Below, in pieces: positions 8,289 to 17,348 of a stretch of 64,000 nucleotides of DNA. This DNA comes from JBFWVD01 sp050246915 (GTDB taxonomy: Bacteria > Actinomycetota > Acidimicrobiia > Acidimicrobiales > Ilumatobacteraceae): the NCBI GenBank assembly GCA_050246915.1, contig JBFWVD010000006.1, forward strand, positions 1 to 64,000, in the 5' to 3' direction. Each line of letters starts with the position of its first letter. The stretch's first letter is position 1. The position numbers were made by a program, and so were the translations under genes. The notes below the pieces were generated by a model. It was not told the DNA's origin and ran no database searches. It saw only the letters and a list, made by a program, of their open reading frames with translations.

Positions 8289-11200
8289 GTGACGTTCCAC
8301 TCCCCCCGCTGGACGCATCGGCGACGTTCGATCCGCCGGCTCCTCACTGCGGCATCGGCCGTGACGGTGGCGTTGGCCGCGCTCGCGTCGCTCACCGATG
8401 CCGACACCTCCTCCATCGTCCCTGCTGCAGCGATCGATCCGGCACCCACCGAGCCGCGGGCAGCGGCCATCGCCCACGTCGTGGCCCACGCCCCGGAGTT
8501 CGGCCTTTCCCCGACTGACGTCGCCGACCTGGTCGTGACCGACGTGGTCCCGTCGGCGGGTTCGAGCATCGTGTATCTCCAGCAACGCCACGGCGGCGTG
8601 CCCGTCGCTGACGCGATCGCCACAGTCGTCGTGGAGCCATCAGGTCACGTGCGACGAGTCGCCAGTCGACTGGCCAATGACCTCGACCATCAGAAGCGAC
8701 CAACCGCTCCGGCGATCACCGCGACCGAGGCAGCAACGGCGGCGCGCGGCGATGAGACCCCGCAGCCCGATGCCGGCGATGTTCCATCGATCGACGTCGA
8801 CGAACCGGTGCCACCCAAACTCGTCCTGCAACCCGATGTCTCGGGCGATCTGCGACTGGCGTGGGAAGTGACCGTTCACGAAGCCGTCGAGGATTCGTGG
8901 TGGCAGGTTCGTGTCGACGCCAAGACCGGTGAGGAGCTCGACCGCGTCAGCCTCAACTCGGCCGACTCGTACAACGTGTTCGCAGCCCCGATCGAGTCAC
9001 CCTCGGTTGGTGGTCGCAGCATCGTCACGAACCCTGCCGATCCAACGGCGTCGCCGTTCGGTTGGCACGACACCAATGGTGTGGCGGGCGCCGAGTCGAC
9101 GTTGACCGAAGGGAACAACGCGTCGGCCTACACCGACGTGGACAACAACAACATCATCGACCCTGCCAGTCAGCCCGATGGTGGGCCGTCGCTGGACTTC
9201 GATAGGCCGCTCGACCTGGCGCAAGCTCCGTTGACATATCGCGACGCCGACGTCGTGAACCTCTTCTACCTCACCAATCACATCCACGATGTCCTCTACC
9301 GGTTCGGCTTCGACGAGGCGAGCGGGAACTTCCAGGTCAACAACTATGGACGAGGTGGACTCGGCGGAGACGCGGTGAAGGCCGAGGCGCAAAACGGCGG
9401 GAGCGTGAACAACGCCAACTTCACCACGTTCCCGGATGGCTTCGCCCCTCGCATGCAGATGTACCTGTTCGACCCGGCCAACCCCGATCGTTCCGGCTCC
9501 CTCGACAGCTCTGTGGTCATCCACGAGTACGGACATGGGTTGACCAACCGGCTGACCGGCGGCCCGTCCACCGTGAGTTGCCTGCAGAACGGGGAAGAAG
9601 CTGGCGAAGGATGGAGCGACTGGTTGGGGCTGATGCTCACCATGCAACCAACCGACACCGGTCCGCAACCACGCGGCTTTGCCACCTATCTCCTCGGACA
9701 GCCCACGTCCGGCCCCGGCTTGCGTGCCTACCGCTACAGCACTGACCTCGGTGTCGATCCACGGACGTACGACTCCATCAAGACGGCGAGCGGTACCCAC
9801 GCCATCGGATCCACCTTCGCCACGATGCTGTGGGAGATGTCCTGGGGACTCATCGATCGCTACGGATTCACCTCGGATCTGCAGCACGGCAACGCCGGAA
9901 ACACCATGGCGCTCCAGTTGATGGTCGACGGGTTGAAGCTGCAGCCGTGCAACCCCGGTTTCATCGATGCCCGCGACGCAATTCTTCTTGCCGACGAACT
10001 GCGCTATGACGGGGCGAACCAATGCCTGCTGTGGGATGCATTCGCCAAGCGGGGACTCGGTTGGAGTGCGGCACAGGGAAGCCCCTTCAGCGCCACCGAT
10101 GGCACCGAGGCGTTCGACCTTCCGCCCCAGTGCGCACCGCTGATGCTCACGGTCGAGACCGACCCAGCAGAAGCCGTCGGTGGCGCGCCGCTCACGTACA
10201 ACATCGCGGTCACCAACACCAGCAGCAGCGCGATGTCGTCCGTGACAGCGACCGCCGTGATTCCGCCACAGACGTCGCTGCAGGCGGGCAGCATCACCTG
10301 CAACGGCACTGCCGTGTCAGGAATCGTCGAGTTCGCGATCGGCGCGCTGGCACCTGGGCAATCGACGACATGCGCGTTCACGGTCGTCGTCGACGCCGGT
10401 GTCGCCTCCACGGTGCTGTTCGCTGATGACTTCGAACAGGGAGTCGCTGCCTGGCAGATCGATCATGGCCTCGGAGTGACCGATTGGTCACTGGCGTCGA
10501 ACCAGTACGCCAGCGCGACCCATGCCATGTTCGCACCCGACCCTGTCGTACCCTCCGATCTCCGTCTCACCACCGCAGCCCCGCTGGCAATCACCGCTGG
10601 TTCAGTGCTGCGGTTCACGCATCGCTACGACACCGAGCATCCCTTCGACGGAGGTGTCGTAGAGGCGTCCACCGATGGCGTCAATTGGAGTGGACTCGAT
10701 GCTCACTTCTTCGAGAACGGGTACAACTCCACCATCGAGCCAGGCGCGAACCCACTGGCGAATCAACGCGCCTTCAGCGGCAGCAGTCACGGGTTCGTCC
10801 GCTCGGCCATCGACCTGAGCTCGTTCGACGGCTCATCGATTCGCCTGCGCTTCCGCATGGGATCCGACGCCAGCGTCGGTGGCGCTGGCTGGTATGTCGA
10901 CGACGTCCGGCTCGCCGATGAAACCACGCTCGATTCCGCCGTCGGCGCGTCGAGCTTCGAAGGCCACGTCACCACGCGCACACACTCCACCGTGGCGGCT
11001 CCTGGCGCACCAGCGGCGTTGTGTGCTGGGTTGGCGGTGACGGTGGATCTTGGTTTGGGTGGTGTTCCCACTGCTGGTGATGACGTGATCATGGGTACTG
11101 CTGGTGCTGATGTGATCAACGCTCTTGGCGGTAACGACACCGTGTGCGGTAACGGTGGCATCGACACCATCAACGGTGCCGAAGGCAACGACAGCCTCTA

Positions 11201-12272
11201 CGGCGGCGACGGCAACGACATCCTCACCGGTGGCATCGGCAGCGACCAGCTCTACGGCGACGCCAACGACGACACCCTCAACGGCGGCGAAGACGCCGAC
11301 TACCTCGTCGGAGCCGCCGGCAACGACACCCTCAACGGCGACAACGGCGACGACTACCTCGACGGTGGCGACAACAACGACACCCTCAACGGTGGACGCG
11401 GCGGCGATCAGCTGTTCGGCTACGGCGGCGACGACACCCTCAACGGCGAAGCCGTCGGCGTCGTACTCGGCGAACCCGACTACCTCTGGGGCGGTCTCGG
11501 CATCGACACCTACAACGGCGGTGCCGGTAACGACTGGCTCGACGGCGGCGACGAAGCCGAAACCATGAACGGTGACGCCGGCGACGACGTCATCTTGGCC
11601 AGAGACGGAGCCGACACCCTCAACGGCGGCACCGGACTCGACTACCTCTGGGGCGGCCTCGGCACCGACACCTTCAACGGCGGAGCCGACCGAGACACCC
11701 TCGACGGTAACGACGGCACCGAGAACGCCGGCGAAGTCATGAACGGTGACGGCGGCGACGACGACATCCTCGGCTACGGAGGCAACGACACCATCAACGG
11801 CGGAGCCGGCTCCGACTACCTCTGGGGCGGCACCGGCGTCGACACCTTCAACGGCGGAACCGAACGAGACCACCTCGAAGGCGACGACAACGGCGAAGTC
11901 ATGAACGGTGACGACGGCGACGACCTCCTCATCGGATGGGGCGGCACCGACACCCTCAACGGCGGCCTCGGTTCCGACTACATGTGGGGCGGCCTCGGCA
12001 TCGACACCTACAACGGCGGCGACGGAGCCGACTACCTCGACGGCAACGACACAGGAGAGAACGCCGGAGAAACCATGAACGGCGACGCCGGCGACGACCT
12101 CCTCATCGGATGGGGCGGCAACGACACCCTCAACGGCGGAACCGGAGCCGACTACCTCTGGGGCAGCACCGGAACCGACACCCTCAACGGCGGACCCGAC
12201 GCAATCGACATCTGCATCGACCCCCAAAACGGCACATTCGACCCCAGCTGCGAAGCAACCGGACTCATCTGA
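8289..12272 (+). CDS. Secreted M36 (fungalysin-type) zinc metallopeptidase with RTX repeats
   Basis: A 1,327-residue protein starting at GTG 8289, with GAGGA (8276-8280) 8 nt upstream. After an Arg-rich signal peptide comes a fungalysin/thermolysin-type propeptide (about residues 50-215, with YLQQRHGGVPV). The M36 catalytic domain carries HEYGH (His412, Glu413, His416) and GEGWSDW, whose Glu440 is the likely third zinc ligand. A DUF11-like repeat domain (about 615-705) and a jelly-roll domain (about 710-880, FADDFEQG to GWYVDDVRLAD) follow. Residues 912-1327 are the RTX module identical to that of the upstream peroxidase. Such enzymes degrade extracellular protein after Sec export and removal of the propeptide; RTX repeats fold on calcium outside the cell. 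The family call is firm, the substrate unknown. Confidence 0.92.
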   Translation: MTFHSPRWTHRRRSIRRLLTAASAVTVALAALASLTDADTSSIVPAAAIDPAPTEPRAAAIAHVVAHAPEFGLSPTDVADLVVTDVVPSAGSSIVYLQQRHGGVPVADAIATVVVEPSGHVRRVASRLANDLDHQKRPTAPAITATEAATAARGDETPQPDAGDVPSIDVDEPVPPKLVLQPDVSGDLRLAWEVTVHEAVEDSWWQVRVDAKTGEELDRVSLNSADSYNVFAAPIESPSVGGRSIVTNPADPTASPFGWHDTNGVAGAESTLTEGNNASAYTDVDNNNIIDPASQPDGGPSLDFDRPLDLAQAPLTYRDADVVNLFYLTNHIHDVLYRFGFDEASGNFQVNNYGRGGLGGDAVKAEAQNGGSVNNANFTTFPDGFAPRMQMYLFDPANPDRSGSLDSSVVIHEYGHGLTNRLTGGPSTVSCLQNGEEAGEGWSDWLGLMLTMQPTDTGPQPRGFATYLLGQPTSGPGLRAYRYSTDLGVDPRTYDSIKTASGTHAIGSTFATMLWEMSWGLIDRYGFTSDLQHGNAGNTMALQLMVDGLKLQPCNPGFIDARDAILLADELRYDGANQCLLWDAFAKRGLGWSAAQGSPFSATDGTEAFDLPPQCAPLMLTVETDPAEAVGGAPLTYNIAVTNTSSSAMSSVTATAVIPPQTSLQAGSITCNGTAVSGIVEFAIGALAPGQSTTCAFTVVVDAGVASTVLFADDFEQGVAAWQIDHGLGVTDWSLASNQYASATHAMFAPDPVVPSDLRLTTAAPLAITAGSVLRFTHRYDTEHPFDGGVVEASTDGVNWSGLDAHFFENGYNSTIEPGANPLANQRAFSGSSHGFVRSAIDLSSFDGSSIRLRFRMGSDASVGGAGWYVDDVRLADETTLDSAVGASSFEGHVTTRTHSTVAAPGAPAALCAGLAVTVDLGLGGVPTAGDDVIMGTAGADVINALGGNDTVCGNGGIDTINGAEGNDSLYGGDGNDILTGGIGSDQLYGDANDDTLNGGEDADYLVGAAGNDTLNGDNGDDYLDGGDNNDTLNGGRGGDQLFGYGGDDTLNGEAVGVVLGEPDYLWGGLGIDTYNGGAGNDWLDGGDEAETMNGDAGDDVILARDGADTLNGGTGLDYLWGGLGTDTFNGGADRDTLDGNDGTENAGEVMNGDGGDDDILGYGGNDTINGGAGSDYLWGGTGVDTFNGGTERDHLEGDDNGEVMNGDDGDDLLIGWGGTDTLNGGLGSDYMWGGLGIDTYNGGDGADYLDGNDTGENAGETMNGDAGDDLLIGWGGNDTLNGGTGADYLWGSTGTDTLNGGPDAIDICIDPQNGTFDPSCEATGLI

Positions 12273-12289
12273 ACCAATCAACCGAACGG
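11020..12289. repeat. Exact 1,270-bp direct repeat, copy 2 (RTX module of the metallopeptidase)
   Basis: This is the second copy of 6925-8194, in the same orientation and reading frame (offset 4,095, a multiple of three). It covers the C-terminal RTX module and stop of the peptidase, and runs 17 nt beyond the stop into the last codons of the convergent thioesterase gene. The alternating 54/58-residue array lies at 11478-12149. Confidence 0.93.
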
Positions 12290-13135
12290 ATCGGACCCGC
12301 CTTCGAACACGAACGTCGACTGGCTCTCGATCGCCAGGAGCATGCCGTCTCGCGACCACACGAGCACCTCACCAGAGCCGTAGCCGCCCCACACCGCGTG
12401 GGGCCGGAAATCGGCGAGGACCCACTCGCACGGCACGACGTTGATCGGTCGGAAGGTGTTGTCGAGGCTCCGGCCGCGGAACGCACCCGCCGCTCGGGCC
12501 ACTGCCATGGGCACCATGTCGACGGCGTAGGCGATACGTGCTGCGGTCATCGACCCGCCATCGGCGAACCGGATCCAGAAGCAGAGACGTGACGGATCGC
12601 CGTCGGCCGCGACGGTGGCCAGGCGGATGTCGAGGGTGGTGTGCCAACCGAGCTCGCCGACGATCTCGACGGGGAACAGCCGCCGGCAGGTCTCCGGCTC
12701 GGTCACCTGCGGCATCGTCGAGAACTGACCGGTGAGTCCCCCCACGAACGCGTGGCGATCGACCGTGGCGCCCATGGCCGTGAAGAGCAACGTGCCGTCG
12801 GGGTCGGTGGTGGCCACGGTGAGCTGCGAGCTACGCCGCCCGCGGACTGCTTCGGTGACCTGCACCGTCACATCCACTCCCGCTGACGCTGAGGACAGGA
12901 ACTGCGATGTGCACCACACCAACTGCCGCCCGCTTGTGCGCTCCAGCGCCACTGCCGCGATGGCCGCGGCGTGTCCTCCGTACATCATCGCGTCGGGACG
13001 GCACAGCCGCCGCTCGAGGGCGACTGAGAACGTGTCCGGCCCTGTGGCGGTGATGGCCATCAGCGCACAGTCCGCCGCGAACACCTCGTCGACGTGGGTC
13101 GGGTCGATGAGGTCGTCGGGCGGCGTCTGAGACAT
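12278..13135 (-). CDS. Acyl-CoA thioesterase-family (double hotdog) protein
   Basis: A 285-residue protein with TesB-like double-hotdog character. The first half has DAMMYGGHAAAIAAVALERT, typical of the central hotdog helix, and FLSSASAG. The second has GELGWHTTLDIRLA and a helix containing MTAARIAYAVDMVPMAVARA, followed by SLDNTFRPINVVP. It probably hydrolyses an acyl-CoA. The gene is convergent with the peptidase gene, only 5 bp away. Its last three codons (Pro-Phe-Gly) and stop lie inside the 1,270-bp repeat, so its C-terminus was probably altered when that segment was copied. No partner gene is obvious. Confidence 0.72.
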   Translation of the reverse strand: MSQTPPDDLIDPTHVDEVFAADCALMAITATGPDTFSVALERRLCRPDAMMYGGHAAAIAAVALERTSGRQLVWCTSQFLSSASAGVDVTVQVTEAVRGRRSSQLTVATTDPDGTLLFTAMGATVDRHAFVGGLTGQFSTMPQVTEPETCRRLFPVEIVGELGWHTTLDIRLATVAADGDPSRLCFWIRFADGGSMTAARIAYAVDMVPMAVARAAGAFRGRSLDNTFRPINVVPCEWVLADFRPHAVWGGYGSGEVLVWSRDGMLLAIESQSTFVFEGGSDPFG

Positions 13136-13215
13136 GAGGCGCCATTGTGGTTGCCACCTCGGCCGAGGCCAAAGCGCGCCAATAGCGATGTCTCGTGTCG
13201 CGGGGTCAGCTCAGC

Positions 13216-14001
13216 TCAAGAGCCGGGCAGCACGTAGGTCGTCATCGACAGCGAGCCCATCGCATATCCCTCGAACAGCACCTCGGCCGGTTGTTCGGCC
13301 TCTGTCGCCAGGCCTCCGAGGTAGAAGAACGGGAGGAGATGGTCCGGGGTCGGTGCAGCGGAGCGATAGTGCCGATGCGTGGTCAACTCAGCGACATCTC
13401 CTGGGCGCTCTGTCAACACAGCTTGCGCAGCGAGATCGAACTCACGGTTCCAGTCGAATGCACCCTCCGGGCTGCTCCACTGGATGCGACCGAGGTTGTG
13501 CACGACGTTGCCGCTCCCGACGATGAGAACACCGCGATCTCGCAGCGGGGCAAGCGCAGCACCGAGTTGCACGTGATGGTCGAAGCTCTTGCTGGCATCG
13601 ATCGACAGCTGGACGACGGGCACATCGGCATCGGGGAACATGTGGGCCAGCACGGACCAGGTGCCATGGTCAAGACCCCAGCTGTCGTGGTCCTGGCCGA
13701 CCCACATGGGCCGCACGAGTTCGGCGATCTCCGACGCCAGCTCGACGCTGCCCGGTGCGGGGTACTCGAAGGCGAAGAGCTCATCGGGGAATCCGTAGAA
13801 GTCATGGATGGTCTTGGGTCGGGCCATGGCAGTGACCGCAGTGGCATTGATGTACCAGTGCGCAGAGATGGCCAGGATGGCGCGAGGTCGCGCTATCGAG
13901 CGTCCGAGGGCGCGCCACGCCCTGGTGTAGCCGTTGCTCTCGAGGGTGTTCATCGGGCTGCCATGGCCGACGAAGACAGCCGGCATCGTGATATCGCTCA
14001 T
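13216..14001 (-). CDS. ygiD: 4,5-DOPA-extradiol-type dioxygenase (LigB superfamily, YgiD/DODA family)
   Basis: A 261-residue member of the class III extradiol dioxygenase superfamily. Characteristic segments are FVGHGSPMN (His13), ISAHWY (His48), a GLDHGTW motif and SGNVVHNLG, which provide the metal ligands and active site of the DODA/YgiD group. These enzymes cleave catechol-type rings with metal and O2; the bacterial in vivo substrate is usually not known. The gene is divergently transcribed from a marR gene, and the palindrome between them suggests control by that regulator. The symbol reflects family resemblance only. Confidence 0.85.
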   Translation of the reverse strand: MSDITMPAVFVGHGSPMNTLESNGYTRAWRALGRSIARPRAILAISAHWYINATAVTAMARPKTIHDFYGFPDELFAFEYPAPGSVELASEIAELVRPMWVGQDHDSWGLDHGTWSVLAHMFPDADVPVVQLSIDASKSFDHHVQLGAALAPLRDRGVLIVGSGNVVHNLGRIQWSSPEGAFDWNREFDLAAQAVLTERPGDVAELTTHRHYRSAAPTPDHLLPFFYLGGLATEAEQPAEVLFEGYAMGSLSMTTYVLPGS

Positions 14002-14049
14002 CGCAGTTCCTCATGTCGTGCATCGAGCCAGTCGCGTGCCACCCGCTAC

Positions 14050-14070
14050 TGGTTGAACATTCAATAACCA
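14050..14070. promoter_or_regulatory. Probable MarR operator between ygiD-like and marR genes
   Basis: The segment TGGTTGAACATTCAATAACCA contains a perfect TTGAA-CA-TTCAA core (14053-14064) flanked by TGGT/ACCA-like arms. MarR-family sites are typically AT-rich palindromes of this size with TTGNN/NNCAA ends. It sits 48 nt upstream of the dioxygenase start and 49 nt upstream of the marR start. No experimental evidence is available. Confidence 0.6.
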
Positions 14071-14119
14071 GCATAGGGTGGAAAGATGATATGTCAACCT
14101 CGGCGCTACTCTTCTCCCC

Positions 14120-14578
14120 ATGGCTCGAACCCGATGGCTCAGCGAACCCGAGCGCCAGGCCTGGCGCAACCTCTCGCTCATGCAACTCCAATTGCATGCT
14201 CTGCTGGGACGAGAGCTCACCGGCGACGGTCTGTCGTATCAGGACTACCTCGTGTTGGCCTCTTTGAGTGATCGACCTGACAATCAGGCCCGCCTCACCG
14301 ACATCGGACGCGAGTTGGGCTGGGAGAAGAGTCGCGTGTCCCACCACATCACGAGAATGGAGAGTCGCTCGTTGGTGCAGCGGGTCAAGTGCCCGACCGA
14401 CCAACGCGGCTGGTTCGTGATGATGACGGACAACGGTCGGGCGAGCATCGAGGCCGCTGCGCCCGCTCACGTCGCCGCGGTGCGGCGTCACTTCATCGAC
14501 CTCCTCACCCCTCAGCAGCTCGGCACCCTCGACGAGATAGCGCGTACGGTCTTGGAGCATCTGCCATCAGATGACTGA
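14120..14578 (+). CDS. MarR-family transcriptional regulator
   Basis: A 152-residue winged-helix protein with MarR layout. The N-terminal helix has RQAWRNLSLMQLQLHALL. The recognition region is LTDIGRELGWEKSRVSHHITRME, and the wing VQRVKCPTDQRGWFVMMTDNG contains the conserved DxR. It probably represses itself and the divergent dioxygenase gene, with release by a phenolic or similar ligand. No good ribosome binding site precedes ATG 14120, so the transcript may be leaderless. Confidence 0.88.
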   Translation: MARTRWLSEPERQAWRNLSLMQLQLHALLGRELTGDGLSYQDYLVLASLSDRPDNQARLTDIGRELGWEKSRVSHHITRMESRSLVQRVKCPTDQRGWFVMMTDNGRASIEAAAPAHVAAVRRHFIDLLTPQQLGTLDEIARTVLEHLPSDD

Positions 14579-14760
14579 TGGGCTCTGAGCGCTCATGGTC
14601 CAGCTCCCGCGAGAGTCAGAACGTGCCCATCAGGGACGCCAGGACGGGGACCCGAAAACCGAGCCACGGTGGGACAGTGGTGACCGCCCGGTGTCATCAT
14701 GGCGGCAGACGCTGTGCCCCAGGGCCCGGCCCGCACCAGCAGCCCACAGCAGGAGGACAG

Positions 14761-16059
14761 ATGACCCCCGACGACATGATCCTGGTCAGCGTGGACGACC
14801 ATGTGATCGAGCCCCCCACCATGTTCGACGCTCACTGGCCCGAGAAGCTCAAGGACCGTAAGCCCAAGGTCGTCAAGACGCCCGACGGCGGCGACCTGTG
14901 GGAGTTCGAGGGTGTTCGGGCCCCGAACGTCGGTCTGAACGCCGTCGCCGGCTGCCCGCCCGATGAGTACAACCTCGACCCCACCGAGTACACCCAGATG
15001 CGTCCAGGCTGCTTCATCGGGGCTGATCGCATCGCCGACATGAGTGCGGCCGGCATCTTGGCGAGCTTGAACTTCCCGACGTTCCCTCACTTCTGCGGCC
15101 AGTACTTCGGCCGAATCGAGGACAAGGACATCGCCCTCACCGCCGTGCAGGCGTACAACGACTGGCACATCGACGAGTGGGCCGGGAGCTACCCCGATCG
15201 GTTCATCCCCTGTGCCATCACCCCGCTGTGGGATGTGAACCTCATGGCCGCGGAGATCCGGCGTGTGGCCTCGAAGGGATGCCACGCCGTCACGTTCTCA
15301 GAGAACCCGTCGAAGCTCGGACTGCCCAGCTATCACACCGATCACTGGGACCCGTTCTTCTCGGCATGTCTCGACAATGACGTGACCGTCTGCTTGCACA
15401 TCGGATCGTCGTCGTCGATGACCATCACCGCCCCGGATGCTCCGCCCGACGTGATGATCTCGCTGACGCCGACCAACAGCCTGCAGGCGCTCACCGACAT
15501 CTTGTTCTCGGGAACCTTCAATCGCTTCCCCGGCCTGCAGATCGCCATGAGCGAGGGCGGCATCGGCTGGATCCCGTACGCTCTCGAGCGGGCCGACTAC
15601 GTACACAAACACCACAAGGCCTGGACCCACACCGACCTGGGCGGCAAGTTGCCCAGCGAGATCTTCGCCGAGCACTTCTGGACCTGCTTCATCGATGATC
15701 GCGCGGGCATCGAGATGCGCCACAAGGTCGGGGTCGATCGCATCATGTGGGAGTGCGACTATCCGCACTCCGACTGCACATGGCCGAACGCTCCAGAGCA
15801 GCTGTGGGAGAACCTCAAGGACATTCCGCCCGCCGAGATCGACAAGATCACACACCTCAATGCCATGCAGGCGTTCTCGTTCGATCCGTTCCGCCATCGA
15901 GCCAAGGAGCGTGCCACCGTGGCCGCCCTCCGCTCGGAGGCAACCGGAGTTGACACGTCCATCAAGTCGATGGGACGGCGCAAGACCGAAGCCGGCGGCG
16001 GCTCGCTCACTGCGGCCCTCGCGGCGGTTGCCTCGAAGGGCACGCCTCAGGCGAGCTGA
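14761..16059 (+). CDS. Amidohydrolase-2 family metal-dependent hydrolase
   Basis: A 432-residue TIM-barrel hydrolase. The ATG at 14761 has AGGAGG (14751-14756) 4 nt upstream; longer in-frame starts from 14578 lack this. The N-terminal SVDDHVIEPP supplies the metal/active-site His, CLHIGSSS carries a central His, SEGGIGW follows, and WECDYPHSD carries the late catalytic Asp. This family includes decarboxylases and hydrolases acting on aromatic or cyclic acids; the substrate is unknown. It precedes the acyl-CoA dehydrogenase pair by 128 bp in the same orientation, so it may supply or consume a related intermediate. Confidence 0.85.
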   Translation: MTPDDMILVSVDDHVIEPPTMFDAHWPEKLKDRKPKVVKTPDGGDLWEFEGVRAPNVGLNAVAGCPPDEYNLDPTEYTQMRPGCFIGADRIADMSAAGILASLNFPTFPHFCGQYFGRIEDKDIALTAVQAYNDWHIDEWAGSYPDRFIPCAITPLWDVNLMAAEIRRVASKGCHAVTFSENPSKLGLPSYHTDHWDPFFSACLDNDVTVCLHIGSSSSMTITAPDAPPDVMISLTPTNSLQALTDILFSGTFNRFPGLQIAMSEGGIGWIPYALERADYVHKHHKAWTHTDLGGKLPSEIFAEHFWTCFIDDRAGIEMRHKVGVDRIMWECDYPHSDCTWPNAPEQLWENLKDIPPAEIDKITHLNAMQAFSFDPFRHRAKERATVAALRSEATGVDTSIKSMGRRKTEAGGGSLTAALAAVASKGTPQAS

Positions 16060-16187
16060 GACCACCACCACTCGCGAGTTCGAGGGGGTCACGTCGCATG
16101 GCGTGGCCCCCTCGACGCGTGCCGCGCCGGTCGGCCCTATGCTCGCCGCCGGTCGGCTGACGTAGGTGCAATGACCACGGGGATGGG

Positions 16188-17348
16188 ATGAAGATCGAAT
16201 GGGATCGGGCGGACCTCGAGTTCCGCGACGAAGTGCGTACGTGGCTGCGTGAGAACGCGCCGAGCGAGCCGCGTCCGTTGAACGGACATTCCATGCGCGA
16301 GTTCGACCTCGCCTGGCAGCGCACCCAATGGGACGGCGGCTGGGCTGGCATCTCGTGGCCGGCACAGTTCGGTGGTCGCGGCCTATCGCTCGTCCAACAG
16401 CTCATCTGGTTCGAGGAATATGGCCAACTCGACCTGCCCGTGATCGATTCGACGTTCGTCGGACTCCGCCACGCGGGCCCCACGCTCATCGCGCGCGCCA
16501 CCGACGAGCAGAAGGCCGCGCATCTCGCGCCGATCCTTCGCGGCGACGTGGTGTGGTGCCAGGGGTTCAGCGAACCCGAAGCGGGCTCCGATCTCGCCTC
16601 GCTGCGTACCCGTGGCGTCGTCGACGGCGACGAGTTGGTGGTCACCGGGCAGAAGGTGTGGACCAGCTTCGCCGACATCGGTGACTGGCAGGAGTTGCTG
16701 GTACGCACCGACCTCGACGGATCCAAGCACAAGGGGCTCACCTGGATCATCTGCGACATGCACTCCCCCGGTATCGAGGTGCGCCCCATCAAGACGATGG
16801 ACGGTGGGAGTGACTTCTCGGAGGTCTTCTACGACGAGGTCCGCATCCCGATCGGCAACATCGTGGGCCGACTACACGACGGTTGGAGTGTGGCCATGTC
16901 GACACTGGCCTTCGAGCGGGGCACGGCGTTCACGGTGAACCAGGTGAAGCTGAGCGCCATCGTCGAACGCCTCATCGATGATGCGAAACGCCTCCCCGCA
17001 CCCGGGGGTGGTGGCCGTGCCATCGACGATGACGAGTTCGCACGCGATCTGGCTCGCGTGCGAGCCGATGCTGCTGCGTTGCGCTCGATGACCTACATGG
17101 GCATCTCGCGCAACCTGCGCTCCCCGATGCCGGGACCGGAGGGTTCGATGCTGAAGATCGCGTTCGGCGATCTCGAGCAACGGGTCTTCCGCCTCCTCGC
17201 CGATCTGCACGGCGACGAGCTGCTCCGCCATCCGGGGAACACCTGGGTTCGCGACTATCTGTATTCCTACGCCGCGACCATCGGCGGCGGCACGTCGGAG
17301 ATCCAGCGAAACATCGTCGCTGAGAAGGTCCTCGGGCTCCCGCGATGA
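16188..17348 (+). CDS. Acyl-CoA dehydrogenase, larger subunit of a probable heteromeric enzyme
   Basis: A 386-residue acyl-CoA dehydrogenase. Visible landmarks are WDGGWAGISWPAQFGGRG in the N-terminal domain, the FAD-facing FSEPEAGSDLASL, VTGQKVWTSFA and the C-terminal TIGGGTSEIQRNIVAEKVLG. At the position that carries the catalytic Glu in medium-chain enzymes (YEGT) it has GGGT. That resembles actinobacterial FadE-type enzymes, which place the base elsewhere. It would oxidise an acyl-CoA to the 2-enoyl-CoA using FAD. It overlaps the next dehydrogenase gene by 4 nt (ATGA), implying coupled translation and probably a two-subunit enzyme as known for steroid side-chain dehydrogenases. Confidence 0.88.
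   Translation: MKIEWDRADLEFRDEVRTWLRENAPSEPRPLNGHSMREFDLAWQRTQWDGGWAGISWPAQFGGRGLSLVQQLIWFEEYGQLDLPVIDSTFVGLRHAGPTLIARATDEQKAAHLAPILRGDVVWCQGFSEPEAGSDLASLRTRGVVDGDELVVTGQKVWTSFADIGDWQELLVRTDLDGSKHKGLTWIICDMHSPGIEVRPIKTMDGGSDFSEVFYDEVRIPIGNIVGRLHDGWSVAMSTLAFERGTAFTVNQVKLSAIVERLIDDAKRLPAPGGGGRAIDDDEFARDLARVRADAAALRSMTYMGISRNLRSPMPGPEGSMLKIAFGDLEQRVFRLLADLHGDELLRHPGNTWVRDYLYSYAATIGGGTSEIQRNIVAEKVLGLPR

Noticed and set aside
2934..8591. Very long open frame antisense to the peroxidase and RTX repeats (1,885 codons)
   Set aside because: It is the shadow of GC-rich repetitive coding DNA on the other strand. Its translation is Val/Gly/Glu-rich low complexity without domains or a start site.
8997..10022. 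341-codon open frame antisense to the peptidase catalytic domain
   Set aside because: No start signal or domain; the plus-strand HEYGH peptidase is clearly the real gene.
6925..12289. The repeat as a transposon or insertion sequence
   Set aside because: No transposase, terminal inverted repeats or target duplications. The repeat is coding and in frame in both genes.
10833..12359. Open frame antisense to the second RTX module
   Set aside because: Same explanation; it is identical to the shadow of copy 1 across the repeat.
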